Positions 31,188-38,987 are shown, numbered from the stretch's first letter. The stretch is 55,941 nt of DNA from a virus (IMGVR_UViG_3300046512_000149:1-55941), one strand, 5' to 3'. Notes: generated by a model from the sequence alone, not told the origin. Numbers and translations: made by a program.

Positions 31188-31618
31188 ACGCTGCAAACTC
31201 ACTCACCGCTTACCGCATGAACCTGGTCGCGGCCGCGCTGGCCGATGGCCCACTGTGCGCGCATGATCTCGCGCCGAAAGTCTTCCTGTGCTACGGCCAC
31301 GCATGGCGGTTGGTCAAGGGCATGCACGAGCTGGGCATGGTCCACATCGCCAAGTGGCCGCTGCGGCGCATGCCGCGCGCCACCCGAGTCGCTGCCTATG
31401 CGCTCGGCGCCGGCAAGGACGCGCCGAAACCAAAGCGGCTCACGCAGGCGCAGCGCCAGACTCGTTACAAATCCAAACTGCGCGCTGATGCGGACCGCCT
31501 CGACATCCAACTTTCCAAAGACCGCGCTCGCAAGCTCAAGCCGACCCGTGACCCGTTGGTCGCCGCGATGTACGGCAGTGCCGCCGCGCGGAACATTCAA
31601 GGAGCAAACCATGCCTGA
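31184..31618 (+). CDS. Hypothetical basic DNA-binding-like protein
   Basis: 144 aa from a GTG that overlaps the previous stop (GTGA). The first ~70 residues (LVAAALADGPLCAHDLAPKV then HAWRLVKGMHELGMVHIA) look like a winged helix-turn-helix, followed by a lysine/arginine-rich tail. Possible regulator. Confidence 0.62.
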   Translation: MNAANSLTAYRMNLVAAALADGPLCAHDLAPKVFLCYGHAWRLVKGMHELGMVHIAKWPLRRMPRATRVAAYALGAGKDAPKPKRLTQAQRQTRYKSKLRADADRLDIQLSKDRARKLKPTRDPLVAAMYGSAAARNIQGANHA

Positions 31619-32264
31619 TATCCCAGTCAACACCGCCGCGCTGCGCATGCTGGCTATGGCCGCCACGCCGGGCACGCGCACCGCCTACGAGAAGAAGGCC
31701 TACGACGAATGGCGCGTCCTGCTCAAGATCCCGGGCCAGGTGCAAAAGGTGGAGTTGTTCCCAGGCGGTTGCCCGACCGAACTGGCGCGCGAGGACTGCG
31801 AGTACATCGCCGCCACGCAGCCGAGCGTCCTCCTGGCGTTACTCGACGAGTTGGACGGGCTGCGCGCCGCCGCGCTGACCAAGCCGAAAGGCAGGTCGCG
31901 TGCGGCGCCGCGCGCGCCGGTCAGGCCGGAGGATCAGTTCTTCGTCGACGTCGATCCGCAGGTGGTCGCCGACTTCCGCGCGCTGCGCATCAAGCACCGG
32001 GCGCCCATCACCGAAACCGCGATGAAGGGGCTGAAGCGCGAGGCCGATCGCGCCGGCCTGACCTTCGAGCAGGCGCTGGTCGTCTGCTGCGAGCGCGGCT
32101 GGCGGTCGCTCCGTGCGAACTGGCTCGAGCGCGAGAAGCAGCAGGAGCAGGGGCGCGGCGCCGCTCGCCCGGGCAGGTTCGATCCTGTCGCCCATGTGAA
32201 CAAAGGCAGTATGCCGCCTCCAATGGAATGGGACGATGGAATTATCGACATCAACCCGCGCTGA
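31611..32264 (+). CDS. Conserved phage protein, replication-module neighbour
   Basis: 217 aa from MPDIPVNTAALRMLAMAATP, with AAGGAG before ATG. Residues ~35-85 (LKIPGQVQKVELFPGGCPTE, CEYIAATQPSVLLALLDEL) are of a type found in phage ead/Ea22-like proteins. The C-terminus (FEQALVVCCERGWRSLRANW) resembles ends of DnaT/gp-type replication proteins, which would fit the next gene being P-like. Assignment is loose. Confidence 0.58.
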   Translation: MPDIPVNTAALRMLAMAATPGTRTAYEKKAYDEWRVLLKIPGQVQKVELFPGGCPTELAREDCEYIAATQPSVLLALLDELDGLRAAALTKPKGRSRAAPRAPVRPEDQFFVDVDPQVVADFRALRIKHRAPITETAMKGLKREADRAGLTFEQALVVCCERGWRSLRANWLEREKQQEQGRGAARPGRFDPVAHVNKGSMPPPMEWDDGIIDINPR

Positions 32265-33000
32265 CGGCCTGACCATCTGGAAAGCTCCACGTATCGAACT
32301 GCAGGGCAAGACGATGCTGGACTACCTGTTCAACCGGCTGGACGGCATGTACCCGGGCAAGTGGAGCACCTACTTCAAGGGCGAGCAGTCCATCCAGAAC
32401 TGGAAGGATGAATGTGAGCACACGTTTCTGGAGGAGGGTATTCGGCCGTCGCAGTTGGACGTGGGTTTGCGCGAATGCCGCCGTCTCTACCGGGATTGGC
32501 CGCCGTCGGTGCCCCAACTGGTCGACGCGTGCAATCCGCCGGTCGACCCCATTGCCGCGTACCACGAGGCGCTGGCCGGCCTGGAGGCGCGCGGCAAGGG
32601 CGAGCAGGGCGTCTGGTCGCATCCCGCGATCTACTGGGCAGCGTCGCGCATGCGCACGGAGTTGGGCAGCCAGCCCGGCCAGTTCATCAAGGATCGCTGG
32701 GCGGCCGCGCTGAAGGCGCAGCTGGCGCGCGGCACATGGGAACCGATCCCGGCGCCGCGCCCGCAGCTCGCCGCCCCGGGCAAGTCGGAGTCGTCACCGG
32801 AGCACGCCCAACGCATGTTGGCGCAGCTCGGTGCCGAGGGCATATTCAAGACTGCGGGCAGCAAGGGCGACGGCCGGTCATGGGCGCGCAAGATCATGGC
32901 GCGGTTTGAGTGCGGCGACAAGACTTTGAAGCCGCTGCAGGTGAAGGAAGCGCGGCTCGCGCTGCGCATCAACATCGAGAACGAAGGCGAGGAGCCATGA
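32236..33000 (+). CDS. Lambda P-like replication protein
   Basis: 254 aa. Lambda P loads the host DnaB helicase at the phage origin. The segment YLFNRLDGMYPGKWSTYFKG ... NWKDECEHTFLEEGIRPSQL ... YRDWPPSVPQLVDACNPPVD and SHPAIYWAASRM matches the P family. The start at 32236 overlaps the previous gene by 29 bp; an ATG at 32314 with AGGG nearby is an equally fair start. The last ~100 residues are less conserved. No separate O-like initiator is evident. Confidence 0.72.
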   Translation: MELSTSTRADGLTIWKAPRIELQGKTMLDYLFNRLDGMYPGKWSTYFKGEQSIQNWKDECEHTFLEEGIRPSQLDVGLRECRRLYRDWPPSVPQLVDACNPPVDPIAAYHEALAGLEARGKGEQGVWSHPAIYWAASRMRTELGSQPGQFIKDRWAAALKAQLARGTWEPIPAPRPQLAAPGKSESSPEHAQRMLAQLGAEGIFKTAGSKGDGRSWARKIMARFECGDKTLKPLQVKEARLALRINIENEGEEP

Positions 33001-33416
33001 AAAAGCCACGGAAGAAAAAGTACACACCGAAGCCGTGCGTCCTGCCGCTGGGCATGCGCAAGGCGATTGAGTTCGAGATGCCTGGGTTCCAGGCCAGCGT
33101 CGCACTCGGCATGGATCATCTGCAGGATCAGCACATCTACGACCTCCTGTCGAACGCCGACATGGTGCGCCGGATCGCGCCGAGCGGTCACGAGGTACTG
33201 CCGATCGCCGAGAACATGGTTCAGGCGGTGGCAGAGATTCAGGCGCGCGCGCAACGCCTGGGCAGGTTCGGCGTCAACGGCGACGAGCTGCGGGTGCTGC
33301 GCGACGGCATCGGCCGCACGATGGTCTATCTGCGCTCGGTGTCGAACGCGGCCATCGACCGCGCGTCCAGGGCTGCACTGGCCGAGTTCGACCGCACCGG
33401 GGTGCTGCGAGTATGA
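32997..33416 (+). CDS. Conserved phage protein of the replication/nin region
   Basis: 139 aa, MKKPRKKKYTPKPCVLPLGM, a very basic start, then a helical core (YDLLSNADMVRRIAPSGHEV, MVQAVAEIQARAQRLGRFGV). This KPRKK.Y.PKP family is frequent in prophages near replication genes; function unknown. ATGA overlaps on both sides. Confidence 0.68.
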   Translation: MKKPRKKKYTPKPCVLPLGMRKAIEFEMPGFQASVALGMDHLQDQHIYDLLSNADMVRRIAPSGHEVLPIAENMVQAVAEIQARAQRLGRFGVNGDELRVLRDGIGRTMVYLRSVSNAAIDRASRAALAEFDRTGVLRV

Positions 33417-33964
33417 ACGCCTCAGCAAGAATCTGCCGAAAATGTGGGGTGGAGTTTTCCGCCAGGTCGTGCCTGGAATGCGCGAGACTCAGAATTGCGG
33501 CACGCCGCGCATTAGATCCAGAGGGTTCGAAACTTGCGCAAATCGCTTGGCGTAATAAAAATATCGAGCATGTTCGATTATATAAATTGGAGTATCGCGA
33601 AAAACACAAAGACGAAATAGAAGTAGCTTCAAAGAAATACTACGCCGAAAACAAGGATAAAGAAAAAGCTCGGGCTGCAGTCTGGCGCGCCAGTAACAGA
33701 GATCGGGCGGCTGCGTCAGTTAGGGATTGGAGAGCCAATAACGCAGATCGCGTTAATAAAACTAGTCGAGAGTGGAAAAGTGCAAATCCAGATAAACACA
33801 ATGGGTATGAGCGGAAGATCAAACAAAAGCACCGAGACGAGTTATCTGATTTTTATATTTCGCAGCTTTTGAAGATTCCATCCCACGTTATACCGAAAGA
33901 ATTAATCGAACTGAAGCGAGTGCAGTTACAAATCACTCGCAAACTAAAGGAGCTTAAAAAATGA
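33413..33964 (+). CDS. Lysine-rich phage protein with N-terminal cysteine pairs
   Basis: 183 aa. Starts with CRKCGVEF and CLECARLR (possible zinc knuckle), then a run of W-x-N units (AIWRNKN-like, AVWRASNRDRA, DWRANNADRVN, EWKSANPDKHN) and a C-terminus IPKELIELKRVQLQITRKL that occurs in other phage proteins, some with HNH nuclease neighbours. No catalytic HNH motif is visible. Markedly more AT-rich and lysine-rich than flanking genes, yet joined to both by ATGA overlaps, so it looks recently acquired. Confidence 0.65.
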   Translation: MNASARICRKCGVEFSARSCLECARLRIAARRALDPEGSKLAQIAWRNKNIEHVRLYKLEYREKHKDEIEVASKKYYAENKDKEKARAAVWRASNRDRAAASVRDWRANNADRVNKTSREWKSANPDKHNGYERKIKQKHRDELSDFYISQLLKIPSHVIPKELIELKRVQLQITRKLKELKK

Positions 33965-34203
33965 CGACCATTACCGATATCCGCAATGACCTTATCAAGG
34001 TATTCAATGGCCTGCGCGACGGGACCATGGAGGCGAAGGATGCTTTCGAGGTGAACAACACGGCCGGGAAGATCATCTCGTCGGCGAAGGTTCAGCTCGC
34101 CTACGCGGCGCTGCGCGGCGAGCGGCCTGACATCGAGTTCCTGAAGTCGCCAGCCGCACCAGCTATCGAGAACGGCGCGGCGAAGCCGAAGATCGAGGGC
34201 TAG
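33961..34203 (+). CDS. Conserved small phage protein
   Basis: 80 aa, MTTITDIRNDLIKVFNGLRD, followed by NNTAGKIISSAKVQLAYAAL. Belongs to a short helical family seen repeatedly in the nin region of prophages; function unknown. ATGA overlap with the previous gene. Confidence 0.7.
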   Translation: MTTITDIRNDLIKVFNGLRDGTMEAKDAFEVNNTAGKIISSAKVQLAYAALRGERPDIEFLKSPAAPAIENGAAKPKIEG

Positions 34204-34206
34204 GCC

Positions 34207-34401
34207 GTGAGCGCGCCGATGTCGAGAGAGGAGTATCTGGCCGTGCTGCTGGCGCCGGCGCGGCGCGACCCTGAGCCGAGCCGCGCGCTGCCGGCCGCAT
34301 CGTACCGCGACCCGGCCGAGAGCGTGAAGCTGGAGGTCGAGAAGCCAAAGCCAAAGGTCAAGCGCCACCGTCCGCCGAAGGTCAACAAGAAGTGGCGGTG
34401 A
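34207..34401 (+). CDS. Small basic protein
   Basis: 64 aa from a GTG start, MSAPMSREEYLAVLLAPARR, ending in a lysine/proline-rich tail (KPKPKVKRHRPPKVNKKW). Last gene of the rightward early operon before the opposing HicAB genes. Function unknown. Confidence 0.58.
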   Translation: MSAPMSREEYLAVLLAPARRDPEPSRALPAASYRDPAESVKLEVEKPKPKVKRHRPPKVNKKWR

Positions 34402-34404
34402 GGC

Positions 34405-34836
34405 CTAGTCGGCGCCGTCCGCGCGCGGTGCCGACAACTCCAGGCGGCAGCCCAGCGCCTCCAGCGCTTCCTCGATCTTATCGATCTTGGTGGTGTGGTC
34501 CAGGTCCAGCAGGCGCGTGACCACCTGCGGGCTGGTGTCGATCCGGCGCGCCAACTCCGATGGCCCGACATCCTGGGCCAACATCTCATTGAGCAGCAGG
34601 ATCTTGGCCGACACGCTGGCCGGCAGCGCGACCATGCGCTCGCCCGGCGCAGGCGCGGATGGCAGTGGCACCGGGCGCTTATTGTCGAAATAGACTTCCA
34701 TCGACAGCAGCAGAACATCCTTGGCCATCATCACGGCTTCAGCCTCGTCATCGCCTTGCGTGATGGCCTCCGGGATATCGCGGAAGGTCACGACGAAGCC
34801 GCCGGTGTCTGGCAAAAATTGAGCAGGGTATAGCAT
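34405..34836 (-). CDS. hicB: HicB antitoxin
   Basis: 143 aa. N-terminal HicB fold (MLYPAQFLPDTGGFVVTFRD, IPEAITQGDDEAEAVMMAKD) that blocks the toxin, and a C-terminal HTH (GPSELARRIDTSPQVVTRLL) for operator binding. Encoded just downstream of hicA, the usual order. Converges with the early operon, ending 4 bp from it. Confidence 0.88.
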   Translation of the reverse strand: MLYPAQFLPDTGGFVVTFRDIPEAITQGDDEAEAVMMAKDVLLLSMEVYFDNKRPVPLPSAPAPGERMVALPASVSAKILLLNEMLAQDVGPSELARRIDTSPQVVTRLLDLDHTTKIDKIEEALEALGCRLELSAPRADGAD

Positions 34837-34893
34837 AAATTATACTTTCTGAGGTGCGGTGATCTGTGCTGCAAGCCCCTCTCGGGGCCTGCC

Positions 34894-35070
34894 TCACTTC
34901 AGGTTAAGTTGCTTTTTGACTCCTTCGACAAGGGGCATTTTCAGTTCCTTGGCTGGGTGTCTCGGAAGGTAGCTGACTTTGCCGTTCAGGTGGATTTTCA
35001 AGTGATTCGTGCTGTTCTCGAAAGTCGCGCCTTGCTTCGTCAACCACCTTACAAACTCACTCTGTTTCAC
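34894..35070 (-). CDS. hicA: HicA toxin (mRNA interferase)
   Basis: 58 aa from a GTG after AAGGAGGT. Fold and catalytic histidine as in HicA: MKQSEFVRWLTKQGATFENS, TNHLKIHLNGKVSYLPRHP, then AKELKMPLVEGVKKQLN. HicA is a dsRBD-like ribonuclease held inactive by HicB. Full family length, so the pair is probably functional. Confidence 0.88.
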   Translation of the reverse strand: MKQSEFVRWLTKQGATFENSTNHLKIHLNGKVSYLPRHPAKELKMPLVEGVKKQLNLK

Positions 35071-35100
35071 CGCACCTCCTTTTGTTGTTTTGATGAAGAG

Positions 35101-35129
35101 AGTATAAGCAATTTTGCTTAATGTAGCAA
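35101..35129 (-). promoter_or_regulatory. hicAB promoter and operator
   Basis: Minus-strand TTGCTA (35124-35129) and TATACT (35101-35106) with exactly 17 bp between. A perfect inverted repeat TAAGCA-ATTT-TGCTTA (35105-35120) sits in the spacer, the likely HicB binding site; a related half-site occurs near 35139-35152. Confidence 0.7.
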
Positions 35130-35227
35130 GAATTATTACGCAAAAATGCTTAAATAATTTCGCCGTGAATCCGCAGTAAATTTGGAGGCATATGCTAAGG
35201 TGGGGTGGTCTTCCTTGGAGCAACCAT

Positions 35228-35770
35228 ATGGGCTTTCCCGATCAGTACGCATGGGCGTTGAACGCCAGCACCCTGCAGGACGATGCGACGCATCACGCGA
35301 CCGAGCCTCTGTTCGCCGCAGCCGTCGCCGATATCAACGGTGCTGGACTTGGCGCGTTGCTCTCGCGTGTGAAATTCGCCGACGGCTCGATCAGCAAGGT
35401 ATTCGAGTCCGGAACGCAGAACCTGGCGCACCTGCTGCGCGTCTGGTGCGCGCTGGTAGCGCAAAAGGGTGCGGACCGGAAGTGGATCAAGGTCCGTGCC
35501 GAGTGGGACGTCGCCACAGCGCCGGCGTTCTACCGCCGCGTAGCCGAGCGCTCGCTGGCGCACTGGCTCGATGGGAAGTGCAAGGACTGCAACGGCACCG
35601 GCGTCACCACCGAGCGGCGCATCTGCCCGGCCTGCAAGGGAAGCGGCGCCGAGGAGATCACCGGCAACGGCTTCGAGAAGAGTCGTGTGCTCGACATGGT
35701 CAGCGAACTGGATGGCCTGCTCCAGGCGCACAACGCGCGCGCCGCCGCCCGCCTGCGGAGGGAGCTTTGA
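35228..35770 (+). CDS. Zinc-finger protein in the late-antiterminator (Q) position
   Basis: 180 aa from MGFPDQYAWALNASTLQDDA, GGAG 7 nt upstream (another ATG with SD lies at 35192). Residues ~120-145 form a DnaJ-like zinc finger, CKDCNGTGVTTERRICPACK then GSG. Q proteins of several lambdoid phages carry a comparable zinc site, and the gene lies between the replication module and a promoter-terminator pair. I infer a late antiterminator. Confidence 0.58.
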   Translation: MGFPDQYAWALNASTLQDDATHHATEPLFAAAVADINGAGLGALLSRVKFADGSISKVFESGTQNLAHLLRVWCALVAQKGADRKWIKVRAEWDVATAPAFYRRVAERSLAHWLDGKCKDCNGTGVTTERRICPACKGSGAEEITGNGFEKSRVLDMVSELDGLLQAHNARAAARLRREL

Positions 35771-35848
35771 CGACGCGCAGCACCATCGGCCCGCCGCCCG
35801 GCCGCCGATAACTGTCCGCGCCAGCACGATGGCGCATGAGGAATTTGC

Positions 35849-36817
35849 ATGAACGATCAACAGATCTTGGAATTCATCGCCGTCAAGCAGCCGGTGCGCG
35901 CGGTCCAGCTGGCCGACAAGTTCGACGTCGACTTGAAGAGTGCCAGCGACGCGCTGAAGTCGCTCGTCGATGTCGGCGACCTGGTGCGCACCGCCGGCAC
36001 CGCACCCAACCAGCAGCCCGCGCAGTTCTATTCGCTGAGCAGCACCTTCCTGACATCGCGCGATGGAAAGCTGCTCGTGGCGCGGATGGAGGCACAGGCG
36101 TCCGCCGTCGCGCAGCCTTCCACTGTGACGCTACCTCTACGCGTTCCACCGTCCACAGCTGTCGTGGCACTCAATCCTGTCACATTGCCACCGCCCGCAG
36201 CTGTGGTTGCCACCCCATCGCCAGCGCCGTCACCGGTACTGTCCATCGCGCCACCGGGCGCAGCGCAATCGCCCGCCGACGACATCAGCCTGCGCCGCAT
36301 CGATCGCGCCATCGCGCATATTACGGCGAACGGACCGACCTCCGACGCTGATATCCGGGTGGTGCTAAACCTGCGCGCCGACCAGTATCCGACGAACTTC
36401 ATTGGCCGCGCCGTCAAGGATGGCCGCCTGGCGAAGGATGGCAGACTCTGGACGCTCGGTACTGGCACGCCGGCGGCGCCCATCAAGCGGCAGCCCGCCT
36501 TCGGCGGCGCGCTGGGGCTGGCCGGCGCGACACCATTCCCAGTGGCCGCGAAGCCGCCTTCCACAACCCCGATGCCAACGGCGCGGACCGATCACCACCA
36601 GGAGCAGACCATGCAAGCGAACGACACGACCGCCAAGGCGGCCCCGGCAGGTACCGACATCACGGCGAAGCCGCCAACATTCCGCTGCGGCCTATGGTCC
36701 GATGGTGTGCTGGAAATGCAGCGCGATGGCGTGCAGGTTGCTGAGTTGTCGCAGGAGGAGGGCGAGACGGTCGCGGCCTTCATGGCGCGCATGCGCGAGC
36801 AGTTGCAAGCGGCATAA
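35849..36817 (+). CDS. Phage protein with two helix-turn-helix segments and proline-rich linker
   Basis: 322 aa. The N-terminus (QILEFIAVKQPVRAVQLADK, VDLKSASDALKSLVDVGDLV) is a winged HTH; after a proline/valine linker (~95-145) a similar second HTH follows (IAHITANGPTSDADIRVVLN). The last ~50 residues (FRCGLWSDGVLEMQRDGVQV then ELSQEEGETVAAFMARM) are a separate conserved phage domain. Layout similar to the DUF1627 group. Role unknown, probably regulatory. Confidence 0.7.
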   Translation: MNDQQILEFIAVKQPVRAVQLADKFDVDLKSASDALKSLVDVGDLVRTAGTAPNQQPAQFYSLSSTFLTSRDGKLLVARMEAQASAVAQPSTVTLPLRVPPSTAVVALNPVTLPPPAAVVATPSPAPSPVLSIAPPGAAQSPADDISLRRIDRAIAHITANGPTSDADIRVVLNLRADQYPTNFIGRAVKDGRLAKDGRLWTLGTGTPAAPIKRQPAFGGALGLAGATPFPVAAKPPSTTPMPTARTDHHQEQTMQANDTTAKAAPAGTDITAKPPTFRCGLWSDGVLEMQRDGVQVAELSQEEGETVAAFMARMREQLQAA

Positions 36818-36845
36818 ATATTCGCAAAAGTTGTATGTTCTTACC

Positions 36846-36874
36846 TTGCCGCGCCTGAAATAGGGCGGTACGAT
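36846..36874 (+). promoter_or_regulatory. Candidate late promoter (PR'-like)
   Basis: TTGCCG (36846-36851), 17-bp spacer, TACGAT (36869-36874). Transcription would start near 36881 and meet the terminator about 140 nt later, the same layout as lambda PR'-tR' controlled by Q. Confidence 0.55.
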
Positions 36875-37017
36875 TGGGGCTTACATACTCCACTGCATTC
36901 GTTAGCGTCGCGTCCGCGCGGCACCGTTAGCAGGGATTCGCGAGCAGACCGACCGATGTGTCTACGCTCGCGCGTACAGTATGTCGCTCACCCCGCAGAT
37001 AGCGCGGGAGCATCCCG

Positions 37018-37045
37018 AAGCCACCCTCGCGGTGGCTTTTTCTTT
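37018..37045 (+). terminator. Intrinsic terminator upstream of late genes (tR'-like)
   Basis: AAGCCACC (37018-37025) and GGTGGCTT (37031-37038) with a 5-nt loop, followed by TTTCTTT. Blocks read-through into the late genes unless antiterminated. Confidence 0.8.
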
Positions 37046-37107
37046 GGGGCGCAAGACTGAAAGACCAACCCCTCTACGCCCGCTCGGGCATTCCGATAGA
37101 GGTAGTT

Positions 37108-37356
37108 ATGACCATCACCGCCGTTGTAGCAAAAATGCAGTGCCGCGCAATCGACAGCACCAAACACAGCGCCACCTATACCGACCACAAGGTGCGCTTA
37201 GGCGCGGTCTGCGGCAAGGAAGGTGAGAACAAGGACTTTTCCGACGCCACGCCGTCCGGCGAGTGCTGGATGCAAATCAGTGCGGGCCGCTCGGCGCTCG
37301 ACTTCTTCGAGCCAGGCAAGAAATATTACGTGACCTTCACCGAGGCACCGGACTAA
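37108..37356 (+). CDS. Conserved small phage protein
   Basis: 82 aa, MTITAVVAKMQCRAIDSTKH, with DFSDATPSGECWMQIS and FFEPGKKYYVTFTEAPD, a small beta-rich family often found near late or lysis genes in prophages. GAGG before ATG. Function unknown. Confidence 0.72.
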   Translation: MTITAVVAKMQCRAIDSTKHSATYTDHKVRLGAVCGKEGENKDFSDATPSGECWMQISAGRSALDFFEPGKKYYVTFTEAPD

Positions 37357-37372
37357 ACGCCGGCGGCGCACC

Positions 37373-37531
37373 ATGACCGATACGACGCACCCGAGCAAGC
37401 AGCTGGTGCGCGATTTCATGGATGCGCGCACGCGGTCGGACGAGCCGCCGCCGGCGCCCGCAGAGATTCGGCGCCAGCTTGGCTGGGACCTGCTGCCGGC
37501 GAACCGCCAGCCGGATCGCGATGTTGATTAG
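37373..37531 (+). CDS. Small conserved phage protein, paralogue of the one at 13574
   Basis: 52 aa. HPSKQLVRDFMDARTRSD, a PPPAP stretch and RRQLGWDLLPANR align with the 48-aa leftward-operon protein at 13574-13720. The core RxQLGWxLLPxN is nearly identical. Role unknown; no domain recognised. Confidence 0.6.
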   Translation: MTDTTHPSKQLVRDFMDARTRSDEPPPAPAEIRRQLGWDLLPANRQPDRDVD

Positions 37532-37570
37532 CGTCAAGGCGCCGCGTGGTCGGGCATGTACGCTAGCTTC

Positions 37571-37768
37571 ATGGACGACAGAGCATACAGATTTTGCATC
37601 GTAGCGCTTGAACTCGCGCGCATGCATGGCACCTACCTTGCCGCATCCTTTCTCGCTGAGCAGGGCGTGCCGATCAAACACGCCATGGCCGCGCTGGCCG
37701 GCAACACGAATCGAACTGGCCGGCCGCGTGCGCACACCGCGCCGCCCCGCAACGGAGGTGCACCATGA
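37571..37768 (+). CDS. Small hypothetical protein
   Basis: 65 aa, MDDRAYRFCIVALELARMHG and YLAASFLAEQGVPIKHAMAA. This helical pattern (ALxLAR...AAxFLxxxGVP) is seen in short phage proteins near the terminase. An ATG at 37556 is an alternative; neither has a clear ribosome site. Confidence 0.55.
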   Translation: MDDRAYRFCIVALELARMHGTYLAASFLAEQGVPIKHAMAALAGNTNRTGRPRAHTAPPRNGGAP

Positions 37769-37848
37769 AGTAGCCGGGGCCAGACATTTTAGGAATAGTA
37801 CCCAGCCAGGCGCCACCTTCGGTTAGCGTGCGGCGACTTGCGACGATC

Positions 37849-38121
37849 TCACCCTTGATTGGTGAACCAATGCGGCAGCCTATCGATATTTGCCCTGCAG
37901 CGCGCGGTGAGATGTTTGTGTTTCAACTGATAGTAAATAGCGGCCTCACCGCCGGCGTGCGCCTCCAAGGGGTGATGTTCGAAGCATAGATAAAAGTGGG
38001 ATTCAGCTACGGTGAGGCCAAGTAAAACCTCATCGCCTTCGTCATCCACAGTTAGTGCTCGACGATCTCTGAGATCGCGTCTGCGCTTATCGCTCAAATC
38101 AAGCATCTCATCCTCGCTCAT
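37849..38121 (-). CDS. Opposite-strand small protein
   Basis: 90 aa, MSEDEMLDLSDKRRRDLRDR, acidic and arginine-rich at the N-terminus, then AESHFYLCFEHHPLEAHAGG. Oriented against the late genes, like other accessory insertions here. No family recognised. Confidence 0.5.
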   Translation of the reverse strand: MSEDEMLDLSDKRRRDLRDRRALTVDDEGDEVLLGLTVAESHFYLCFEHHPLEAHAGGEAAIYYQLKHKHLTARCRANIDRLPHWFTNQG

Positions 38122-38215
38122 GGCCTAAAACAAAATATGGTAACCGTCGCCGCGAGCTAGCGCAGCACGCTACCGATGGGAATTAGTGCAATACGGAACG
38201 CGGTCAGTATCAATC

Positions 38216-38273
38216 ACGGAGTTTGCCCCGCGTCCTGGCGTGGGTTCGATCCCCCCTCCGATCCTCGCTCCAG
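38216..38273 (+). pseudogene. Degenerate tRNA remnant
   Basis: GCGTGGGTTCGATCCCCCC...GCTCCAGT resembles the T-arm and CCA end of the tRNA-Gly 140 bp downstream, but no 5' acceptor, D-arm or anticodon arm of proper length can be folded. Probably a broken duplicate. Confidence 0.35.
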
Positions 38274-38361
38274 TTTCTCGCAGTTGCCGCAATCAGGTGT
38301 CGCCTTTAATCAAGCCATTCCTGACGCCGCCCGGCATTGAACATAGGCGGCGGACAGTTTC

Positions 38362-38436
38362 GCGGGCATAGCCAAGTGGGAAGGCGTCGTCCTTCCAAGT
38401 CGATATGCGCGGGTTCGATCCCCGCTGCCCGCTCCA
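38362..38436 (+). tRNA. tRNA-Gly (UCC anticodon)
   Basis: Acceptor GCGGGCA pairs with TGCCCGC; discriminator T and encoded CCA; anticodon loop CTTCCAA (anticodon TCC); T-arm GCGGGTTCGATCCCCGC. This matches the ends of bacterial glycine tRNA. The D stem has three pairs and the anticodon stem has one T-T mismatch (TCGTC/GTCGA), as in some phage tRNAs. Reads GGA codons, likely rare in this GC-rich host. Confidence 0.85.
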
Positions 38437-38467
38437 GTGTCTCCCGCCCGGCTCGCGCCGGACGTTT

Positions 38468-38501
38468 GCCGCCTCCGCACCCATGCGCTGGCGGCTTTTT
38501 T
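38468..38501 (+). terminator. Intrinsic terminator after tRNA-Gly
   Basis: GCCGCC (38468-38473) and GGCGGC (38490-38495) bound a 16-nt loop with inner pairing, followed by TTTTTT. Confidence 0.65.
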
Positions 38502-38514
38502 ATTCGAGGGCACC

Positions 38515-38733
38515 ATGAAGAAGAAGGTCGTCATCAAGAGCTCGTCGCTGCCGATGCGCTCGCCCATCGGCGCGGCCGTCCTGTACTGGCTGCTGCTGGA
38601 GCAGATCGGCGCGCCGGGCTGGGCGTATGGCGTGCTGTGGACGCTGATCGGTATCGCCGGCGTCGCGTACGTCATTAGCTTCTTCATCGAGAGTTCGCGC
38701 GACGTGCGCGGCTTCGGCGACGACTCGCGCTGA
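38515..38733 (+). CDS. Small membrane protein, possible holin-like
   Basis: 72 aa. Basic start MKKKVVIKSS and two hydrophobic stretches (GAAVLYWLLLEQIGAPGWAY and GVLWTLIGIAGVAYVISFF) ending in a charged tail. Size and topology would allow a holin, but no endolysin or spanin is nearby, so function is open. GAGGG before ATG. Confidence 0.62.
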   Translation: MKKKVVIKSSSLPMRSPIGAAVLYWLLLEQIGAPGWAYGVLWTLIGIAGVAYVISFFIESSRDVRGFGDDSR

Positions 38734-38735
38734 CC

Positions 38736-38849
38736 GTGAGCACCGAAGGCGCACACCGCTGGTTGAGCATCTACCTCCAACTGCTCGGCATGCAGCGCGA
38801 CATCGCGCAGACGAAGATTCACGGGCCCGGCTCCGGCAAGGCCAGATAG
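38736..38849 (+). CDS. Very small hypothetical protein
   Basis: 37 aa from a GTG 2 nt after the previous stop: MSTEGAHRWLSIYLQLLGMQ then RDIAQTK. Looks like one amphipathic helix. Close spacing supports coupling, but it is too short to be certain. Confidence 0.42.
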   Translation: MSTEGAHRWLSIYLQLLGMQRDIAQTKIHGPGSGKAR

Positions 38850-38987
38850 TTCACGTGCTGCCGCCAGCGCGCCCCTGTGGCGGTATCCAGTAACGGGCGC
38901 AGTCACCGACGAGCAAGAGCCGAGGCCTCCTTCCGCAGAAGATCGCGGTGCTGTATCGGACCGGGCGGCGACACCAAGGAATTCAAC

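Larger units (their letters stand above)
36818..37107 (+). other. Late control region without a gene
   Basis: About 290 bp with no coding sequence, holding the promoter at 36846-36874 and the terminator at 37018-37045. A run such as CCCGC-agatag-CGCGGG around 36997-37010 gives a second small stem just before the terminator. Confidence 0.55.

Noticed and set aside
33413-33964. HNH homing endonuclease
   Set aside because: Cysteine pairs and W-x-N repeats recall proteins near HNH genes, but no H-N-H catalytic motif is visible.
34207-35223. Longer HicA frame beginning at 35223
   Set aside because: The first 51 codons cover the promoter and palindrome; the GTG after AAGGAGGT at 35070 gives the normal 58-residue toxin.
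38152-38273. A second complete tRNA beginning at GCGAG
   Set aside because: The 5-bp GCGAG/CTCGC pairing exists, but the span is 122 nt and no D or anticodon arm fits; kept only as a remnant of the T-arm end.
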